This document shows, piece after piece, positions 43,933-55,194 of a DNA stretch of 64,000 nucleotides (the first letter of the stretch is position 1; every line of letters starts with the position of its first letter). The DNA is from Porodaedalea pini (taxonomy: Eukaryota > Basidiomycota > Agaricomycetes > Hymenochaetales > Hymenochaetaceae). A program made the position numbers and the translations under genes. The DNA lies in NCBI GenBank assembly GCA_002794775.1, contig NBAY01000017.1, positions 310,001-374,000 of the forward strand. The letters run 5' to 3'. The notes below the pieces were generated by a model, which saw nothing but the letters and a program-made list of their open reading frames with translations, searched no databases and was not told where the DNA came from.

Positions 43933-46669
43933 TCAAAGCCCTAATGCGTTCTTCCACATTGGACCACCCATCTCACTAAGTACACGTTGCACTTCGGTCT
44001 GCTCGATGTTAAGGATAACCCTGCGATCTCCCTCCGCACGGCGTGCAGCCGCAGCACCAGACACGTCTTCGATGAGAACTGCGTGTGAAGCGAGCAGTCC
44101 ATCGAGGACACAGCGGAGCTCGCCCAGAGACGGTTTCCGAGTGGACTCGCCGTCACCGGCAAGGACTGGTGTGTAGATAAGGTGCTGGCGTTGGACCTTT
44201 CTCGAATGTCAATGAATTGCAATAAACGCGAAGTAAACAAGAGGAAAGGCGCACGTCGTCCCATTTAATCTCGAGGACTCCATCTCGTAATATACATTTG
44301 ACGAGAGAGGCGAGCATGATGCGCTCGTGCAGACTACAGTCGCCAATGTAAGCAGCAGTGAGACTGCTCTGCATACGCGTGATGACCTCCTTGACATCCG
44401 CAATCTTCGCTGCCTTTTCACGCGGGCGCACCAGCTCCACGGCTCGTCTGTGCATGCCGTTAATTCTGGATTAACAAAAACATTTCGATGATACGCACCT
44501 GCATATATCAAGCACGCGTCGAGCATCCCCGCTGATAGAAGCGACTTTTGCGGCTGCGAAGTTGATTCCGTCATTTGTGATAACATCGGGAAATCTCCCT
44601 GAAAACCCCTCCTTTGCAGCCTGCAATCGTGCGTCAACGATTTTAATGAGCTGAGCCTTGTCATAAGGCTGGTAATTGATGCGAGTCATGCCTGTAGTGA
44701 AAAGGCTCGGCTCTAGTAGACTTTATATACATAGAATACACACCGAGTCGACTGCGCACCCTCCCGGTCATCACACGTTCGGGCAGATCATGCGTGTTTG
44801 CGACCGCAATGACGATAAGCTTCGACCCGACAAGCGTCGGCCAGTTGAAGAAATTGTAGACGACCTCTTGTTTAGTAGTCAACAGTTGGTCAAGCTCATC
44901 CATTAGTACTATACTGAAAAGTAGTGCAACGCTTAAGTGAAAGACGGGAAACTCGAAGAACCTACAAGACCTACCAAGCATGACCTGCAGGACCAGCTCG
45001 CACACCCGCTCCGAAGAACTGCGTCAGCTGTTTTAGTGCTTCCTTTGCACTTATTTTCAAGTGTCCCTCGTTAGCGACGTCATGGCCCGAGACAGCCTCC
45101 CACAGCAAGCTGTAGGCCGCAGATGCCTCTGGAATTTTAAGTCCGTTTATCTCGACATATGTGAACGGATTTGCTTCCTATAGATTAGGGACATCTGAAA
45201 CTTGCTACAATTCAGATAAGAACAATACGCACGTTACGCTCGGCCATGCGTTTGAGCTCGCGAACAATCCTATGGACTGTTGCTGTCTTGCCTGTCCCTG
45301 GAACACCAGATACATCTGGTAAAACCGATAACTATCAGGATAAATCGCATAGCCCTGAGAAACCAAGACATACAGACACATCCGCCGCTCCCTTCTTCTA
45401 ACAGGCCCTCAACGGACCTTAGAATGTGCAAGAATTCTGCCTCACGGCAAGGCAGAACATCGGGTCGCGCGCCTACGTGTAACACTTGCATCGCCCTTAA
45501 CCAAGGGTCTTCTGGCAGTGTGCCGACAGCTGCATTCATGAAGTCATATACAATCTGGGGGGCGGGTTTGAATGCAATACGCTTCGACTTTGCGCGCGCC
45601 TTTAGCGCTGCTCGAGAGTGAGGCGTCGGCGCAGCCAAAGCTCTCTTCGCTCGTTTGGGTTTTCGCGGGGTCGATAGCTGATCAGCGTGTCTCCGCTTCT
45701 TCGACGGGGTCCGAGGGGCCTCATTTTCAACATCATCTTCCTCAGAACCAGTCTGACCATCTGACGATGCATCTACCCCCGACGCATCATCATTGTCATC
45801 ATCAACAGAAGATGCATCATATTCGTCGCCGCTGTCCGCATCCTCATCGCTACTAGCCGCGTGTTTGCCTTTCCGACGGCCCTTCTTGCGTTGGACCGGA
45901 GCTACCGTAACAATCCATGAAGAACCATCGACATAGTCTTCAGATGCTAGTGCAGCCTCATTGTGTTCATCCCAGTCCAATTTATAGTACAGGCCTCTGA
46001 GCGCGTCGATTGCGGAGCTGCAATAAAATTTGTCCTGGGGAAGAGCCGGTGCTTTTCCTTTCTTTGTCTGAGGGATCGCAGGTACCAGTGGCTCAGCAGA
46101 AGCCACTGTACAGCCTCTTAAGACAGCTTGAGGTGTAAGAATGGCAGTGCTCGCGAGCGAGAAATATACCTCATTCTGCAAGATAGGTTTTAAGTATGTG
46201 GGTTTCGAGGTGAGATGCGAGGTTTACGCACTTCAAGATGTTCTCGCCTTGCTCTTACGCTAGGAAGCTCACTTGGACGCAAAAACCAGTGTATTTTGAC
46301 CTTTTGGTAGATTTTCTGTTGATTGTCATCATCCTTGGCTCGAACCTCCCACATGGCCACAATGACGCCCACGCTGGGTAGCTTCGCCTGCGTCTTGACG
46401 AGCACCGTATCGCCAACGTTAAATTTATCTTCCTCTGCAGCCCTTCGCTTTCTATAACGCAGTCTGACGAAGCCTTTGTAAAAGGCCGTTTCTGTCTCCT
46501 CTTCAGCATCGAATGTGTCTTCGTCGTGGAGGTCGGTGGCTTGAGTGTCACGTTTGTGCACTGGAAGACCGAGCCAGGTGCATTTTTCTTCGCTTCCGCT
46601 GATGCCTTCGATGGCGACAAGAGGCTGGTAGCGTTTTGAGCGTCGGGGTGTTTGCGCGTCGAATGTCAT
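43933..46669 (-). CDS. ORC1: Origin recognition complex subunit 1 (BAH + AAA+ ATPase)
   Basis: Eight exons: 46232-46669, 45374-46175, 45233-45315, 44975-45177, 44744-44913, 44499-44691, 44255-44447 and 43933-44196, for 781 aa, all phases consistent. Residues about 60-190 form a BAH domain (FNVGDTVLVKT, VGVIVAMWEVRAKDDD, WFLRPSELP, NEVYFSLASTAI). A Lys- and Asp/Ser-rich linker with nuclear-localisation-type basic stretches follows (KKRRHADQLSTPRKPKRAKR). The AAA+ domain has Walker A GVPGTGKTATVH, Walker B IVLMDELDQL, the VANTHDLPERVMTGRVRSRL sensor region and DARRVLDICRRAVEL. A winged-helix C terminus ends in GGPMWKNALGL. ORC1 is the ATP-binding subunit that marks replication origins with ORC2-6 and loads MCM helicase with CDC6. 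The human protein is of similar size. Confidence 0.96.
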
Positions 46670-47350
46670 GATGAGAGTCGGTGGAGACGCGTGTTGGACG
46701 CGTGTGACAGCCAGCAGTGACGGAACGCGCGCCGAAGTTCAAAATTTCTCTTGTTTCCTCTCATCTCGCACAGCTTCCTAGCTCCCGATCACATAACGGA
46801 TGTCCTTTGTTCTCTAATGATCAATCTCGAAGCGATCTATCAGTAGCCTGGAGAAGCGATAGCTGTTACCAATCCTTGAACTCTCCGGCTTGAAGGATGG
46901 GCGGGAACGACTACCCAGACTCTCTTTCAACAGTTTCGCGACCAACGGCGCTGTCGAGACATTACATAAATGTTGTCCAAACGTGAATCTCAGGAGCTCC
47001 TTTGCGCTCTTTTTCGACAGTTCTTAGTGATATTATCGTTGATTTCTCACTAACATAATGCCAGTAGCAAGTCGATGAAGTGCCCTGAACCTTGAGTGGG
47101 CCCCTGGAAGTCTCCTGCTTATACGGATTGCGAGGCTCGGACCTCCTGGTCATATGTCTAAGGCCTTTTGCCGTTCCGATAACGGCGACCATGCACAAAG
47201 CGCACTTCATTTATCAAATCCTGTGTCGCTTACTGTAAGCCCCGGACGAGCCTTCTCGGTAATATATCGCCGAACAATTTCGGATATTTTGATATCGAGG
47301 TATAAGGATATAAGCAGTGAACGATATTGGCTTTCCACATTTTGCTCTCA
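46670..47350. other. Divergent promoter region
   Basis: This is 681 bp between ORC1 (minus) and the F-box-type gene (plus). No coding sequence is recognised. Confidence 0.55.
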
Positions 47351-49159
47351 ATGACGGACTGTACCCGACCTCAGACCACTCCGTTTAATCGCGAACGACA
47401 CCTACTCTATGCTCATCTCGCTATCGGGCCTAATCTGAACCTATCAGTTCCATTCGAGTCGCAGACCGATGCGCTTTTAGCGTCCCTAGTGCTCGACAAC
47501 CCCAATGTGCCACTTCACATCGTCCAGGGCTTTCTAGGTATCCTGAAAAATCCCGATTTCAGAGCTGCGGAGCTGTCTTTCACAAGCGCAGAAGATGTCC
47601 TTGCACGAGTTTCCCAATATCGACGAGATCTCGCGTCTGCTCGCGTCGTTCCGGTTTGCAAAGCTGCTGTCGTGCAGTCTTCTACGATGACTCCGACAGA
47701 GTCCCCGAAAACTCCATCACCTGTCCTCCCGGAAGATGTCCTCGAGATAATTGCGTCTCATCTCTTTCATGCACGCAGGGGTTTCGCTAGTGCAGCCCAA
47801 GCGCAGGAAGATGCCGCAACGGCTTCTCAAGGCCGGTTTGTCTTGCTGACGCCCTGCGCACGCACGCGCGATTTAATGAGCATGAGTCTCGTCGCACGCG
47901 AGTGGTGTGCATCGGCGCAGCACTTCCTCCGGCGTTCTGTAAAGGCCGTCGGATCTATAGGCCTCCGCAGAGTGCTTCTGAGCACACGCGCGAGTCCTGC
48001 ACTTCGCGAACTGCACGTCGTGTTACCCTGTCCTGCGTTGTCGCCCTCTGAACAACCTCTGGACGACCTACGCGAGGTGCTGTTCCTCCTGCACGTACTG
48101 CTCAAGGGAGTGCCAAACCTTAAGGCACTTTATCTGCAGACATCGTCCGCTGCTCTACAAGACGACGCAAATCAAATGCTTTCTACCGGTTTAGCCGACG
48201 TGTTTACCGTGCTCGCTGGTATGCAGTCGCTTCGGTACCTCTGGCTCACACATATTCCTGGCCCTGTCCTGCACGCAGGTAATGCAAACTCCACGTGCCG
48301 CCATCTACAGATGATTTATGCCGTGCTACCGAGGTTACAGGCTCTGGAAGGCATATGGGTGCATAACTGGTGCGAGGGGGAGAAAAAGGGCATGCAGACA
48401 GTGGAATCCGCTGTGGAAAGTGCTTCGTTAGGGTCGTTGTCATTCCGGCTGGGGACAAACGTAATGTCTTTTCTCAGCTCTCGGAACTTAGATTCGACGC
48501 CGCTTTCTCCTCTGTTCACCTTTGCACAGTCAATCACCCACCTGCATCTCTTCGCCTCCAACCTTTTCATCCAGAATGTCCAAGCTCCCAGCGCACTTTT
48601 CATAGAAGTCACCTCCGCGCCCCCTCGCCTCGCCTCCTTGTGCCTCACTATAGACTGCACTGCGGATCTCGACGTCGCACTTCTTTCCACGCGTCTGCTT
48701 GCCCCGGCGGCTCGACTCTCCCGTCTCATGCTTGTACTCGCCGGGCCGCACGCGACACTTCCGCGTCTCGCTCTACCGCAAAGGCTGCGTAGCTTACACA
48801 TCCATATCGCACGCGCCGCAATGAGACCGTCCGTCTTGTGTTCACAACGCACGATATCTTCTGCTGAACAGGTTTGGTGCGGTCTGGACAAGGATTTGTC
48901 TTCTATCCTGATCCGCTTGCGACCCGACCCTAGCGTGGCGGCGGCTTCGGGGACTGCGAATCCTTCGCAACTTACAAATGTGATCCTCAGCCTTGAACCG
49001 ACGACGTCAATGCGAAATGAAGCAGAACGAGGTTTATTGGAAGAAGCAGAGGCACGATGGGGGGTCGAGGGTTTGCCGCTTGTTCCTGAGGCAATGCGTA
49101 TTTGTGCTGAGCGAAACATCAGATTCGAGTGCTATCGTGCAGAGCTACCCGCTTCCTAG
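47351..49159 (+). CDS. F-box-like protein
   Basis: A single exon of 602 codons from the ATG at 47351. A degenerate F-box lies near residues 122-175: SPVLPEDVLEIIASHLFHAR, then LMSMSLVAREWCASAQHFLR. It is split by an alanine/glutamine-rich insert (GFASAAQAQEDAATASQGRF), which is unusual. After it come leucine-rich stretches reminiscent of irregular leucine-rich repeats (LRELHVVLPC, LKALYLQTSS, LRYLWLTHIPG, LRSLHIHIARA). F-box proteins are substrate adaptors of SCF ubiquitin ligases, and Agaricomycetes have very many of them. An antisense frame of 267 codons at 48316-49119 is a shadow. Substrate unknown. Confidence 0.75.
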   Translation: MTDCTRPQTTPFNRERHLLYAHLAIGPNLNLSVPFESQTDALLASLVLDNPNVPLHIVQGFLGILKNPDFRAAELSFTSAEDVLARVSQYRRDLASARVVPVCKAAVVQSSTMTPTESPKTPSPVLPEDVLEIIASHLFHARRGFASAAQAQEDAATASQGRFVLLTPCARTRDLMSMSLVAREWCASAQHFLRRSVKAVGSIGLRRVLLSTRASPALRELHVVLPCPALSPSEQPLDDLREVLFLLHVLLKGVPNLKALYLQTSSAALQDDANQMLSTGLADVFTVLAGMQSLRYLWLTHIPGPVLHAGNANSTCRHLQMIYAVLPRLQALEGIWVHNWCEGEKKGMQTVESAVESASLGSLSFRLGTNVMSFLSSRNLDSTPLSPLFTFAQSITHLHLFASNLFIQNVQAPSALFIEVTSAPPRLASLCLTIDCTADLDVALLSTRLLAPAARLSRLMLVLAGPHATLPRLALPQRLRSLHIHIARAAMRPSVLCSQRTISSAEQVWCGLDKDLSSILIRLRPDPSVAAASGTANPSQLTNVILSLEPTTSMRNEAERGLLEEAEARWGVEGLPLVPEAMRICAERNIRFECYRAELPAS

Positions 49160-49331
49160 TAAAATTTATCGCACCTACTCTCCACTGAATACATGCACAT
49201 GCAATCCTTTTCTTAGACGAACAACGGAAACAGAACAACTATAGATGCTCTGAGGGTCCATCGAAACAACTTAAGTCCGACAGCCTCCCTGCCCACAACA
49301 CAACGATGGCGACCTCAAATTCAACGCACTC

Positions 49332-49695
49332 ATGGCCCGACAAAGAGCACTTTTGTTCCAAACGCCCGGCAATAGTGAGTGGCGTTTAGGTGACAAAGTC
49401 ATTCCGATGCCCAGCGTCGGCGAGCTTGTGGTCAAGATCCACGCTAACGCTATTGAAAGATTAGCACCGAATATCCTGTGATCCTCGGAACAGATTCGGC
49501 ACGGTGGAGGCTATCGGGGAGGGTGTGAAGGCGAAACGTAAATACCCTAAGGCCAAGCCAATACTTACGATAAGTCGCAGCTAACAGACTTTCATCTGCG
49601 CCTGTATTCTCCACCAAGGTCTGTACACAAACGACAAAGTGATGTTCCAGCAGTATGCTATAGCCCCTGCTGAGATTGCAGCTAAGTTCAACTCA
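49332..49695 (+). pseudogene. Oxidoreductase copy G, fragment
   Basis: The start of exon 1 is readable from ATG 49332: ALLFQTPGNSEWRLGDKVIP and [13 protein letters not shown] deletion removes the NPVDWKIR segment and shifts the frame, and STEYPVILGTDSA continues out of frame. A recognisable exon 2 follows near 49610-49686 (GLYTNDKVMFQQYAIAPAEI). Nothing matching exons 3-5 is found. It is the seventh member of the family in this window, on the plus strand beside the decayed dehydrogenase. Confidence 0.8.
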
Positions 49696-49871
49696 AGGTT
49701 ACGTCCCAAATCACAAATTTCCTGGAGAACTGTTCAAAAGCTATCAGAATATGCTGAAGGGGAAGAGCACAGTATCAGAAACGGCGAATCGACGTTTGCA
49801 TCGTATCATACAACGTATCAAGTATCCAAGGCTCTACTGTGACAGAATAATCCTGATTTGCAAGCAACGCA

Positions 49872-51125
49872 TTATAAGCCCTCTTCCTCAACGACGCGTT
49901 CCGTCAAAGCCCACAAATTCTCAGTAAGCTGATCGCACAGCGCGGCCTTTGTCGCCGGCGTCGTTATCTTGCCAACTGATTCTAAATACATGCCAGCGTG
50001 TTTATCCGCATCTTCTCGCACCTGCGGCGCCGCAATGGCGAGCAAAACCTCCTGCGCGCCCTCTGCGGGCGTTCCGTGGAGCCAGCACACAAGAATGCGA
50101 TACAGAGTGGAGAATAGCCATGGCAGCTGTTTCGCAAAGGCTAAATTGCCCTCCGTGGCGATCTGCCCTGGGTGCACGGAGAGACAGATGATTCCTCTGT
50201 CCTGAGTGTTTCTGGCAGATCCGGAGTCGGTCGAAGGGCCATCGAGGAGACGGAGCCGTCGCGTGAGAGCGCGCGTCCAAAGGATGTTTGCGAGCTTCGA
50301 GAAGCCATACCGCTTCAATTGTGCATTGGTGCTGTTGCCCGTCACGGGTCCATTCAAATTGGTCTCGCTCTCGAATTGCGCGTTAGGGACGTATGTGTAT
50401 GCTACGGAAATGACGTTGATAATGCACACGTCCGCATCTGGGAATGAGGTTGTTTGTCTGAGCAGCGGCAGGAGGGTATTGGTGGATACGAAGGGCGAGA
50501 GACGGCTGGAGTGGCAAGTAAGCCGAGAAGTTGGCTTAGAGTTCCTGGATAGGTATGGCCAGTTGACGAACGGAAGCGCACTTAACAGTCATGATGGCTT
50601 GTACGCCAATCGAACCCATTTAATATGGTGACATGAGCCTAGGGATCGAAGTCAGTTATAGTGCCAGTCAAGAGAAGCTCGAGATGGCCGCAGTATTGAC
50701 TTGAGAAAGAGAATCTTGAATTAGCGTTCAAGTAGACCTTGAACGAACAGGATGGCAATCTACCCGACAAATCTAATCTTGTCTCTATAATCAAGAACTC
50801 CTCCGCAAATGACTTTGCGTCTCGTGGATGGTCCAAGTCGAGCTTATGCCATATCAGCTTTCCATTGCCGGGCTAGAGCCCCTCTGCTTCCAGTCGCGAA
50901 AAAGTTGCTACAGCCTTGCCCGAGTTCCTTGCAGCAAGGTAAACTGTTGCAACTTTCCGCAGCAGCTGTTATGCTACAGCGAAGCCTATGCCGGACCTGC
51001 AAAATATAAGTGAATTCCATGATCACTCTGAACAGAGTGTTGAAGACTCACGTTGCGCCCCTCACGAGTGCAATTCTTCCTGTCAAATCAGGGATATCTT
51101 TAACGGGATCAAAAAGCGGAATGAG
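49872..51125 (-). pseudogene. Short-chain dehydrogenase, second decayed copy
   Basis: The 3' half is open for about 185 codons and matches the intact gene at 51351-52554: NAQLKRYGFSKLANILWTRA, with the catalytic Y-x3-K, and LSVHPGQIATEGNLAF. The 5' half is damaged. The cofactor-domain exon has TAG after RLEAEGL, the next exon has TAA in place of GAA before MGSIGVQ, and exon 1 lacks a clear start. The TGATSGLG loop is also lost at the exon 1/2 junction (RGAT, then diverged). A truncated transcript from the open 3' part is possible but would lack the NAD(P) site. Confidence 0.7.
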
Positions 51126-51350
51126 GACTCTCCAGGAACCAGCTTATGGGCCATGTTGTCCATACTTGAATCTATATGTGCGTAGGCCTGGGAGAGTCAG
51201 CTTCGGCCTGCCGAATTGACGCGTATTGAAAGTCACCATGTAAGACATCCCCGAATCGAGAATAAGAATTATTCATATTAGCTTCGGAGATCGGAGATCG
51301 AGAAATACGACACGAAAGCAATGCCGAGTACATGCATGAATCTGTCCGAC

Positions 51351-52554
51351 CTACAAACCTTCTTCAGCCAAGATGCTCTCTGTCAACGCCCACAAATCCC
51401 TCGCCAATCCTTCATCTCTCGCCGTCTTGCTCGTCTCAGATAGTTTCGCAACCGGTATAAGGTACGCACCATTATACCTTTCCTTCTCTCTCCGCAGGTC
51501 TGGCTTCGCTGCCGCGATGAGCACCGTTTCAGCCGCGATTGCCGGTGGGCGGAACGTCAGCCGCACAAGCAGACGCAGCAGCCACGAAAGGGGCCACAGG
51601 AACTTTGCGACACCTGCGTATGCGCCTTCGCTAGCTACTGCGCCGGGATGTATGCACAAGCACATGATATCAGCTCCTCCATCCTCGGTTGACGCAGCGA
51701 GCTGTCGTGCGAGCTCTTTTGTCCAAAGTACATTGAGAAGCTTCGTAAAGCCATAGCGCTTCAACTGTGCATCGTATCTATTACTCGTGCTCGGTCCATT
51801 GAGGTCGGCTTTGCTCTTGAACTGCAATTTAGAGACGAATTTGTGCGCGTCGGATGCGACATTCACAATCCGCACATCGGCATCCGGTAGTCGAGCCGTC
51901 TTTTTCATCAGCGGAAGGACAGTCTTTGCAAAGAGGAATGGCGAGATATAGCTATTATGATTCTTGTAGTCAGAAAGCATGTTTCGGGCGAAGGATAAGT
52001 TATGCTCACTTGACAGTCACTATGTCTTGCACTCCGATAGGTCCCATTTCATATGGTTTGCCGAGGCTATCATTCCATGCTCAGTAACCACTGTCATTAC
52101 ACGTAATAACATAGACACACATGGCGGCACAATTGACTGTGTGAAAATATCAGTCAGAAAAAGATTCATACGATAGAAACTAGTACTGCTCACTCAATAA
52201 ATCCAATCTAGACTCTTTAGCCAGGAGTTCTTCAGCCGACTTTTTCACGTCTTGTGGATTATCCAAAGCGAGCTTGTGCCATATCGGTATCCCATTCCCT
52301 GGCGCTAAACCCTCCGCTTCGAGACGTGAAATGGTTGCGGTCGCTTTACTTTCGTTCCTTGCAGCAAGATAGACAGTCGCTCCTTTGCGAAGGAGCTCTT
52401 GAGCAACAGGAAAGCCTAGGCCAGAGCTACGAAATTTGCGCTTGATTAGATAAGAATATGATAGTGAACGAAGGACATACGTCGCGCCTGTTATCAGGAC
52501 CACCTTGTCCGTCAGGTCAGTTAAATCTTCAGCGGCATTGAAAGTGGGTGCCAT
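51351..52554 (-). CDS. Short-chain dehydrogenase/reductase (retinol-dehydrogenase-like)
   Basis: Five exons: 52481-52554, 52194-52426, 52119-52136 (only 18 nt), 52010-52079 and 51351-51951, for 331 aa. The Rossmann loop TGATSGLG is at residues 22-29, joined by the first splice. The family Asn-Asn-Ala-Gly element is altered to INCAAM. The catalytic set is Ser in VNVASDAHKF (about 165) with YGFTK (Tyr198, Lys202). CIHPGAVASEG is the usual PG motif after the active site. Such enzymes reduce or oxidise carbonyl/alcohol groups of lipids, retinoids or xenobiotics with NAD(P)H. The C-terminal LFRLTFRPP-like segment (LLRLLVRLTFRPPAIAAE) could associate with membranes. It is the only intact one of three copies in the window; the substrate is not predictable. 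Confidence 0.85.
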
Positions 52555-52827
52555 GGGGGAAAATCTGAGTTCTTCACTTCATACAGCCTCGCCAGCCCCC
52601 TTTATTCTCTGAGTTGAAATTGAAGCCGATCGAAGCATGTTGTCCGTCGCGTCATCACAGTCTAACTTTCACACGCGTTGTCCAGGCCATCACGTCGATC
52701 ATGCGTTCGCAGGCCTCGAATTCACACATAAGTTAGTCGGTAGCATTTCTCACAATGTATTGCAGCGCCTCAAACTTCTCTGCCTATCTAATATTGAGTC
52801 TTTGTCTTCACTGGGGGAATATTAGAT
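52555..52827. other. Short intergenic region
   Basis: This is the promoter side of the dehydrogenase gene and the 3' side of the next gene. No gene is seen. Confidence 0.45.
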
Positions 52828-55037
52828 TCACAGTAGAGACAAGAATCCAAAGGTCCGGACACACCTTACACACTCGGGTTTTCCGACTGAAAACACGCGA
52901 TCAGCGTACTTTTCGATAATCTCCTCCAGAATTGTTCGTGTCATCACGTCCTCGCGGATCCCAAGTTTTCCAAGGCCGGCCAGTCTCCTCGAATTCCGCC
53001 ACTTGGATAGCGAAAGTGCAGAAGATATGTCAATCAAGGAGAAGTCCTTCAACGTATCGTCGGATAAGAATGCATCAAGAGTGAACACTTCGTCCGCGAG
53101 ATCGGGAGAGTCAAGTCCGGGAGGCTTGCAGGTTCCTTCAGGATCCACCTCCGCCACCCCAGTGGCTGAATCCCCATGTCCCAGAGCAAGACCACGGTCA
53201 AGCCAGACCGTACCCAGTTTCTGAACTGAAACCGAGTTTGCTGCAATCTCCGTCGCGTTCACTTCTAGATCATCTGGAAGGGAATTAGCGTTCAACTCTC
53301 CGCCCTGCGGAGATGCGTTTCCCTCAGAGACAATTCTTGCGTCCCCTTGAACCGGAAGCAGAGTCCGCACAAACTGATCTATTTCTTTTGCGAGGCTGCT
53401 GAAGTTGAATAGGTCCGCGAAGATAGGCGGATACTTTGAATTAAGCCGCAGAGATGACTTCGAACGCAGCAAAATCAGCGGCCTCTGCAAGCTAGAAAGA
53501 ACGCGAGTAGCGAGTGCATATAAGCGAGGAGAGTAGTCGAGGAGTACGTCTTCATCCTTGGCATTCGCATTTGAGAGATTTGAGGAGACATCAACTAGAC
53601 CGAGCCCCCATTCGACGACGAGCACGTCGGGATTGCCGATATCAAGAGGCAAGTTTGACATAGGACACGAACTTGAGCCAGTATCATGGCAGAGTGCCTC
53701 GTCTGGAGACATAGTCTCGCCGTCCAGGAACGCGAGGAGTCCATCAAAATACCTCGAATTAGCCTTCATCCGCTCGTCTTCAATTTCTCTGTTTTGTCCA
53801 AGATCGAGCTTTTTTGCGCTCGCCATGACCACTTCCTTGGCAGGAGAAACAACGAAGGTAGATCGACCTCCAAATCTTAGCTTTGATGCTCTCGACGACA
53901 GGCAATTCTTGTGTCGTCCTCGACCTCTTTCCGCTTGTACATCTATCCTGATTTCTGCACCTCTCATAGCAAAGAACGGGTCATGGGTTTCGTTGGAAGG
54001 AGAGGAATCGATAACAACCACCTGGCCGAGGGGCGAACGGGACGGTATTTCACCCACTCCGAAAAAGGTTGCATCGGGACTGCCGGTTTCAGAATACGAT
54101 CAATTTCTTTCCGGACAGGAGTGAGTAGTGAGCTCGATGCGTCGAAATACCGGGCAAAAGGATGTCTATGACAGGTCCCTACACCAAGTAGCATTTCTCC
54201 CGTATCGCTGCTAGCGTGGCCCGTGTTTGGAAGCACAAGCGTGCGGTTTAAGCGCTTGGCGATGTGCATAAGCTGTTGTATCTGGGCCATTTGCTGAGTC
54301 GGAGAGAGCGGGCGCGCCCAGACAGGGAGCAGAACCTTGCATGGCACAGTAGAGCAGAACAATACATCGACGGTCTCTACTGTGTATTCTTCGTGTGGAT
54401 GACTAGAGAACGAAGGGACGCGAGAAATGAGAGGCGGCCAGCGGGAAAGGCCATAAACTTGTCGAAGGTCATCTGCAATTGCGTCGGTGTCTTCATTGAC
54501 GTCGTCATCAGGAAACTCAGTCTCCAACTTTGTTAGACGTGCCAGGAGCTTGACTCTATCAATACGCGGCGGATTAGACAAGCTTAAAATCTGTAGAGGT
54601 TTTCCGACCGGAGTCGAGATAGTCACGTTCGAGAGGAGGTGCGAAGTGGCATCGCGTTCTGGCTGAACCGTTGTGCGTTGCAACTGGTCTTTTCCACCCG
54701 CAACAGTTCCTGCTCGAGGCCGGGCTGATATCAGTACCATAACAGAGAGCAAGCAGACGCATAAGATAGCTTTCAAAAGGGCTGAACGTGAATAATGAAC
54801 TGAGAATCTGGACCGACTTGAACGGGGATATATGTATGGCACGCTCGCGCTCTCCAGATCCTCACTCGATGTAGATTCTGTGTCAAGTTCAGTCAAAGAC
54901 CATTTGGAATGCAGCTTCGAGCGTCCTATGCGTAGCATCTCAGGACGTGTCGCTGTAGCGAGAGACCACGAGATAGTCGTGGTTACAGTCAGGAGGATGA
55001 CACTACTCATGCGCTCACGACAACCGGCCTCGCCCAT
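52828..55037 (-). CDS. Type II membrane protein, possible O-fucosyltransferase-like glycosyltransferase, with a frame break
   Basis: The frame opens at ATG 55037 and runs to about 54030; a second frame continues to 52828. One base missing in a C run near 54029-54034 explains the break: restoring one base gives WVKYRPVRP-LGQVVVIDSS without a stop. The N terminus has a cytoplasmic Ser-rich region, then a signal-anchor segment ALLKAILCVCLLSVMVLISA, then a lumenal part. The segment MAQIQQLMHIAKRLNRTLVL is typical of fungal glycosyltransferases of the GDP-fucose O-fucosyltransferase kind. Downstream are GTCHRHPFARYFDASSSL and a long C-terminal region with PDVLVVEWGLGLVDVSSNLS. The gene may end through a further intron at a GTAAGG donor near 52868. 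The function is a tentative class call. Confidence 0.55.
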
Positions 55038-55194
55038 GTCAAATTCAAATTCAAATGCGAGAAAATACCGATATTCTTATGTGTCCGAGTCATCTGAATA
55101 ACCGAGGCAGGTCGAGTCATAATGCAGCATGCTACCATGAAACAGCTCAGCGGATCTAAAATTGCACGCACGATAAAGTCTTCTACCATCTTCC
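55038..55194. other. Divergent promoter between membrane protein and aminotransferase genes
   Basis: Only 157 bp separates the two divergent start codons, so promoters and 5' leaders overlap. Co-regulation is possible but not shown. Confidence 0.5.

Noticed and set aside
48316..49119. A 267-codon frame opposite the F-box-type gene.
   Set aside because: The sense strand has protein-family signals and this frame has none.
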